NCBI GenBank assembly: GCA_002291925.1 | Contig: DBAY01000004.1 | Span: 38,233 to 45,981, forward strand | Origin: Alphaproteobacteria bacterium UBA998 | GTDB lineage: Bacteria > Pseudomonadota > Alphaproteobacteria > Rickettsiales > UBA998 | Length of the DNA: 7,749 nt | Direction of reading: 5' to 3' | In this document: piece after piece, positions 6,058-7,749 of the stretch | How the letters are laid out: each line of letters opens with the position of its first letter | Numbering within the stretch: position 1 is the stretch's first letter | Program-made: the position numbers and the translations under genes | Notes under the pieces: model-generated | What the model was told of the DNA's origin: nothing | Database searches by the model: none | What the model saw: only the letters and a program-made list of their open reading frames with translations

Positions 6058-6120
6058 GATCAGGGGTCGGGAGTCAGGGGGCCAGGTTTTCCCGGTCCCT
6101 GAATCCTGACTCCTGATCCC
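6056..6120 (+). repeat. Long hairpin built of heptamer repeats between the peroxiredoxin gene and trxB
   Basis: The left arm is four heptamers: GGGATCA, GGGGTCG, GGAGTCA, GGGGGCC (6056-6083). The right arm is CCTGAAT, CCTGACT, CCTGATC, CCTGACC (6098-6125). They pair from 6056:6120 inward with Watson-Crick pairs, G-U wobbles at 6065:6111, 6069:6107 and 6080:6096, one G-A mismatch at 6073:6103, one bulge near 6081, and a TTTT apical loop at 6087-6090. There is no T-run after the stem, so it is not a standard terminator. The wobbles favour the plus-strand RNA as the folding molecule. It may be a mobile palindromic repeat, an mRNA-stabilising structure, or a translational element for trxB. Confidence 0.7.
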
Positions 6121-6130
6121 TGACCCACAC

Positions 6131-7093
6131 ATGGCAGAACACCACACCCAAGTCCTCATCATCGGCTCCGGATCGGCGGGCTGCACGGCGGCCATCTATG
6201 CCGCGCGCGCGGGCCGTCAGCCCATCATGGTGCATGGCATGCAGCCCGGCGGGCAGCTCACCATCACCACGGATGTGGAGAACTACCCCGGATTTGCCGA
6301 CAAGGTGCAGGGCCCGTGGCTGATGGAGCAGATGGAAAAGCAGGCCGAGCATGTCGGCACGCGCATCATCCATGACGTCATCACCTCGGTGGATCTCTCC
6401 AAGCGTCCTTTCCTCGCCGTGGGGGATTCGGGGGATGTGTATGTCGGCGAGACGCTCGTCATCGCCACCGGCGCGGGCGCGCGCTGGCTGGGGCTGGAGA
6501 GCGAGTACAAGTTCCAGAATTTCGGCGTCTCCGCCTGCGCCACCTGTGATGGGTTCTTCTTCCGTAACAAGGAAGTGGCGGTGATCGGCGGCGGCAACAG
6601 CGCGGTGGAGGAGGCCCTCTACCTCGCAAAGATTGCCTCGAAGGTCACGCTCATCCATCGCCGCGATGCCCTGCGCGCCGAGAAGATTGGGCAGGAGCGG
6701 CTGTTCGCCACCCCCAACGTCTCGGTTATCTGGGATACGGTGGTGGAGGAATTCCTCGGGGATGAGGAGCCACCCTCGCTGCGTGCCCTGAAGCTGCGCA
6801 ACATCAAGACGCAGGAAGCCAGCGAGCTGAAGGTGGATGGCTGTTTCGTCGCCATCGGGCATGACCCCAACACCAAGCTCTTTGTCGGCCAGCTCGACAT
6901 GGACGAGGACAAGTACCTCATCACCAAGCCGGGCACCACGCAGACCAATGTGCCGGGTGTTTTCGCCGCGGGCGACGTGCAGGACAAGATCTACCGCCAG
7001 GCCGTCACGGCGGCGGGCACCGGCTGTATGGCCGCCTTGGAAGCGGATCGTTTCCTCGCCGAACACGCTCACAGCCACGCTGCAGCGGCGTAA
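6131..7093 (+). CDS. trxB: Thioredoxin-disulfide reductase
   Basis: A cytoplasmic flavoenzyme that passes electrons from NADPH through FAD and a Cys pair to thioredoxin. The 320-residue length is typical of the low-molecular-weight bacterial type. The FAD-binding motif is GSGSAGC at 12-18, where most homologues have GSGPAGY. The redox pair is CATC (C136, C139) in SACATCDGFFF. The NADPH-domain motif is GGGNSAVEEA (153-162), followed by HRR (176-178), the family's NADPH-phosphate specificity signature. The second FAD motif, AAGDVQD, precedes the closing YRQAVTAAGTGCMAALEAD. The start fits the family N-terminus, but no ribosome binding site lies next to it: the nearest good one is at 6051-6057, beyond a long hairpin. 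The preceding gene encodes a peroxiredoxin, a natural end-acceptor of the same electron chain. Confidence 0.96.
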   Translation: MAEHHTQVLIIGSGSAGCTAAIYAARAGRQPIMVHGMQPGGQLTITTDVENYPGFADKVQGPWLMEQMEKQAEHVGTRIIHDVITSVDLSKRPFLAVGDSGDVYVGETLVIATGAGARWLGLESEYKFQNFGVSACATCDGFFFRNKEVAVIGGGNSAVEEALYLAKIASKVTLIHRRDALRAEKIGQERLFATPNVSVIWDTVVEEFLGDEEPPSLRALKLRNIKTQEASELKVDGCFVAIGHDPNTKLFVGQLDMDEDKYLITKPGTTQTNVPGVFAAGDVQDKIYRQAVTAAGTGCMAALEADRFLAEHAHSHAAAA

Positions 7094-7173
7094 GGCTCTG
7101 AAAACAGGCGCTTGCCGCCGTTTCTGCCCGCATTGTCATCATCCTGTCACGGTTTTTTGCTAAGGTGGCGGGG

Positions 7174-7587
7174 ATGGAAAAGGAATCGCCCGTTCGCGAT
7201 ATCGAATCGCTACGCCGCATGGCCCCGCACAAGGATGCGTGGGTCAGCACGTCGCTGAACGGCCTTGGCAATGCGCTGATGCTGGCGACCCCGGTATTTG
7301 TGGCGCTCGACAGAGGCGAGAATTTCATCAAGAACACGCTGAAAATGCCCAAGTTGCATCAGCACCGCACCGCCATTACGGTGGGACTGGGCGCCATTTT
7401 CGGCGGCGTCGGGCTCTGGCAGGGCATGTGCGAGGCGCGACGGCTGAAGGAATACCGCGAGGCGCGGCTGGATTATTCCGAGCGTCTGGAAAAGCGGTTG
7501 GAAAAGCTTGAAAACCTTGCCAGCCAGAATGGCTGGACAGAAAAGCTCGACGCCCAGACACCCGCCCCCGAGGGCCCCGCGCGTTAA
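7174..7587 (+). CDS. Small orphan membrane/coiled-coil protein
   Basis: 137 residues if translated from ATG 7174, which has AAGG at 7162-7165 with 8-nt spacing; GTG at 7165 would add three residues but overlaps that site. Family not recognised. A moderately hydrophobic stretch at about 31-45 and a clearer Gly-rich one at about 66-86 suggest one or two membrane passes. They are followed by a strongly charged helix (87-116, EARRLKEYREARLDYSERLEKRLEKLE) with coiled-coil character. Near the end is QNGWTEKLD (118-126), which echoes the F-x-E-x-L motif of the two minus-strand orphan proteins. It lies between trxB and a LysR-type regulator with its own spacing of 80 bp from trxB. No enzymatic residues are visible. 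Confidence 0.75.
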   Translation: MEKESPVRDIESLRRMAPHKDAWVSTSLNGLGNALMLATPVFVALDRGENFIKNTLKMPKLHQHRTAITVGLGAIFGGVGLWQGMCEARRLKEYREARLDYSERLEKRLEKLENLASQNGWTEKLDAQTPAPEGPAR

Positions 7588-7596
7588 CGCTTTTTT
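7581..7596 (+). terminator. Weak intrinsic terminator candidate
   Basis: GCGTTAACGC, a perfect 10-bp palindrome that includes the TAA stop of the preceding gene, is followed directly by six T residues (7591-7596). The foldable stem is only 3-4 bp, so termination efficiency is doubtful. Confidence 0.3.
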
Positions 7597-7649
7597 GTTG
7601 CGCCGCGTCAGAAACCCGCTAATCTCCGGCAAAACAACGCGGGAACCCC

Positions 7650-7749
7650 ATGCTCGACTGGGACAAGCTGCGGATTTTCTACACGGTCGCGCAGACCAGC
7701 AACATCACCAAGGCGGGTGAAGCGCTCGGCCTGTCGCAATCCGCCGTCA
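7650..7749 (+). CDS. LysR-family transcriptional regulator, N-terminus only (3' truncated by window)
   Basis: The first 33 codons are MLDWDKLRIFYTVAQTSN followed by ITKAGEALGLSQSAV, the typical start of a LysR-type winged helix-turn-helix domain: an initial helix ending in F-x-x-V, then the helix-turn-helix with A-x-x-L-x-x-SQ-x-AV. DNA-binding and dimerising function is inferred from the family; the effector domain and target genes lie beyond the window. The ribosome binding site is weak (GGGA about 5 nt before the ATG). LysR-type genes near trxB are common in alphaproteobacteria, and this one could regulate neighbouring genes, but nothing here proves it. Confidence 0.9.
   Translation, partial: MLDWDKLRIFYTVAQTSNITKAGEALGLSQSAV

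Noticed and set aside
6074..7078. 334-codon open frame on the minus strand opposite trxB
   Set aside because: It mirrors the codon pattern of a certain trxB gene in GC-rich DNA, and the translation has no recognisable motif.
7094..7173. Promoter between trxB and the small orphan gene (TTGTCA at 7133)
   Set aside because: No -10 element sits at acceptable spacing; the nearest candidate is about 20 bp away, so it was not listed.
1..7749. CRISPR array, tRNA, rRNA, insertion sequence or phage attachment site
   Set aside because: No regularly spaced repeats, cloverleaf-like sequence, transposase motif or flanking direct repeats were seen by eye on either strand.

Overview
The window comes from a fairly GC-rich bacterial chromosome. 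It is most likely alphaproteobacterial: carB, greA, an ELM1-family gene, a 2-Cys peroxiredoxin, trxB and a LysR-type regulator lie close together, and ELM1-like proteins (besides plant mitochondria) are chiefly alphaproteobacterial. The family assignments rest on motifs read by eye. The organism call is an inference, and I cannot name a genus.

Layout. 1-1535 is the 3' half of carB (carbamoyl-phosphate synthase large subunit). 1579-2271 is an unrecognised 230-codon reading frame cut by one in-frame TGA at 2038-2040. 2272-2491 is an intergenic region with a perfect dyad, a possible promoter and a degraded palindromic repeat just ahead of greA (2492-2965). On the minus strand, 4298-2962 holds two overlapping orphan membrane-protein genes that converge on greA and share the tetranucleotide CTAG as both stop codons. 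A 65-bp AT-rich divergent region separates them from an ELM1-family gene (4364-5350). Then come a typical 2-Cys peroxiredoxin (5445-6047), a striking heptamer-repeat hairpin (6056-6120), thioredoxin reductase trxB (6131-7093), a small orphan membrane/coiled-coil protein (7174-7587) and the first 33 codons of a LysR-family regulator (7650 onward).

How the genes fit together. carB and greA are housekeeping genes of pyrimidine/arginine synthesis and transcript elongation. The peroxiredoxin and thioredoxin reductase are two steps of one peroxide-reduction chain (NADPH to TrxB to thioredoxin to Prx). The remaining genes look like accessory material of lower GC (by eye) inserted into a conserved neighbourhood.

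Most interesting signals: (1) the two minus-strand orphan proteins, otherwise dissimilar, share a C-terminal motif R-N-x-[NS]-F-x-E-x-L-x-x-S-R, with a weaker echo (Q-N-G-W-T-E-K-L) near the C-terminus of the third orphan, which suggests a common docking or sorting tag; (2) a near-perfect hairpin built of heptamers separates a consensus Shine-Dalgarno from the trxB start codon; (3) the interrupted 1579-2271 frame, whose UGA sits in a small hairpin.
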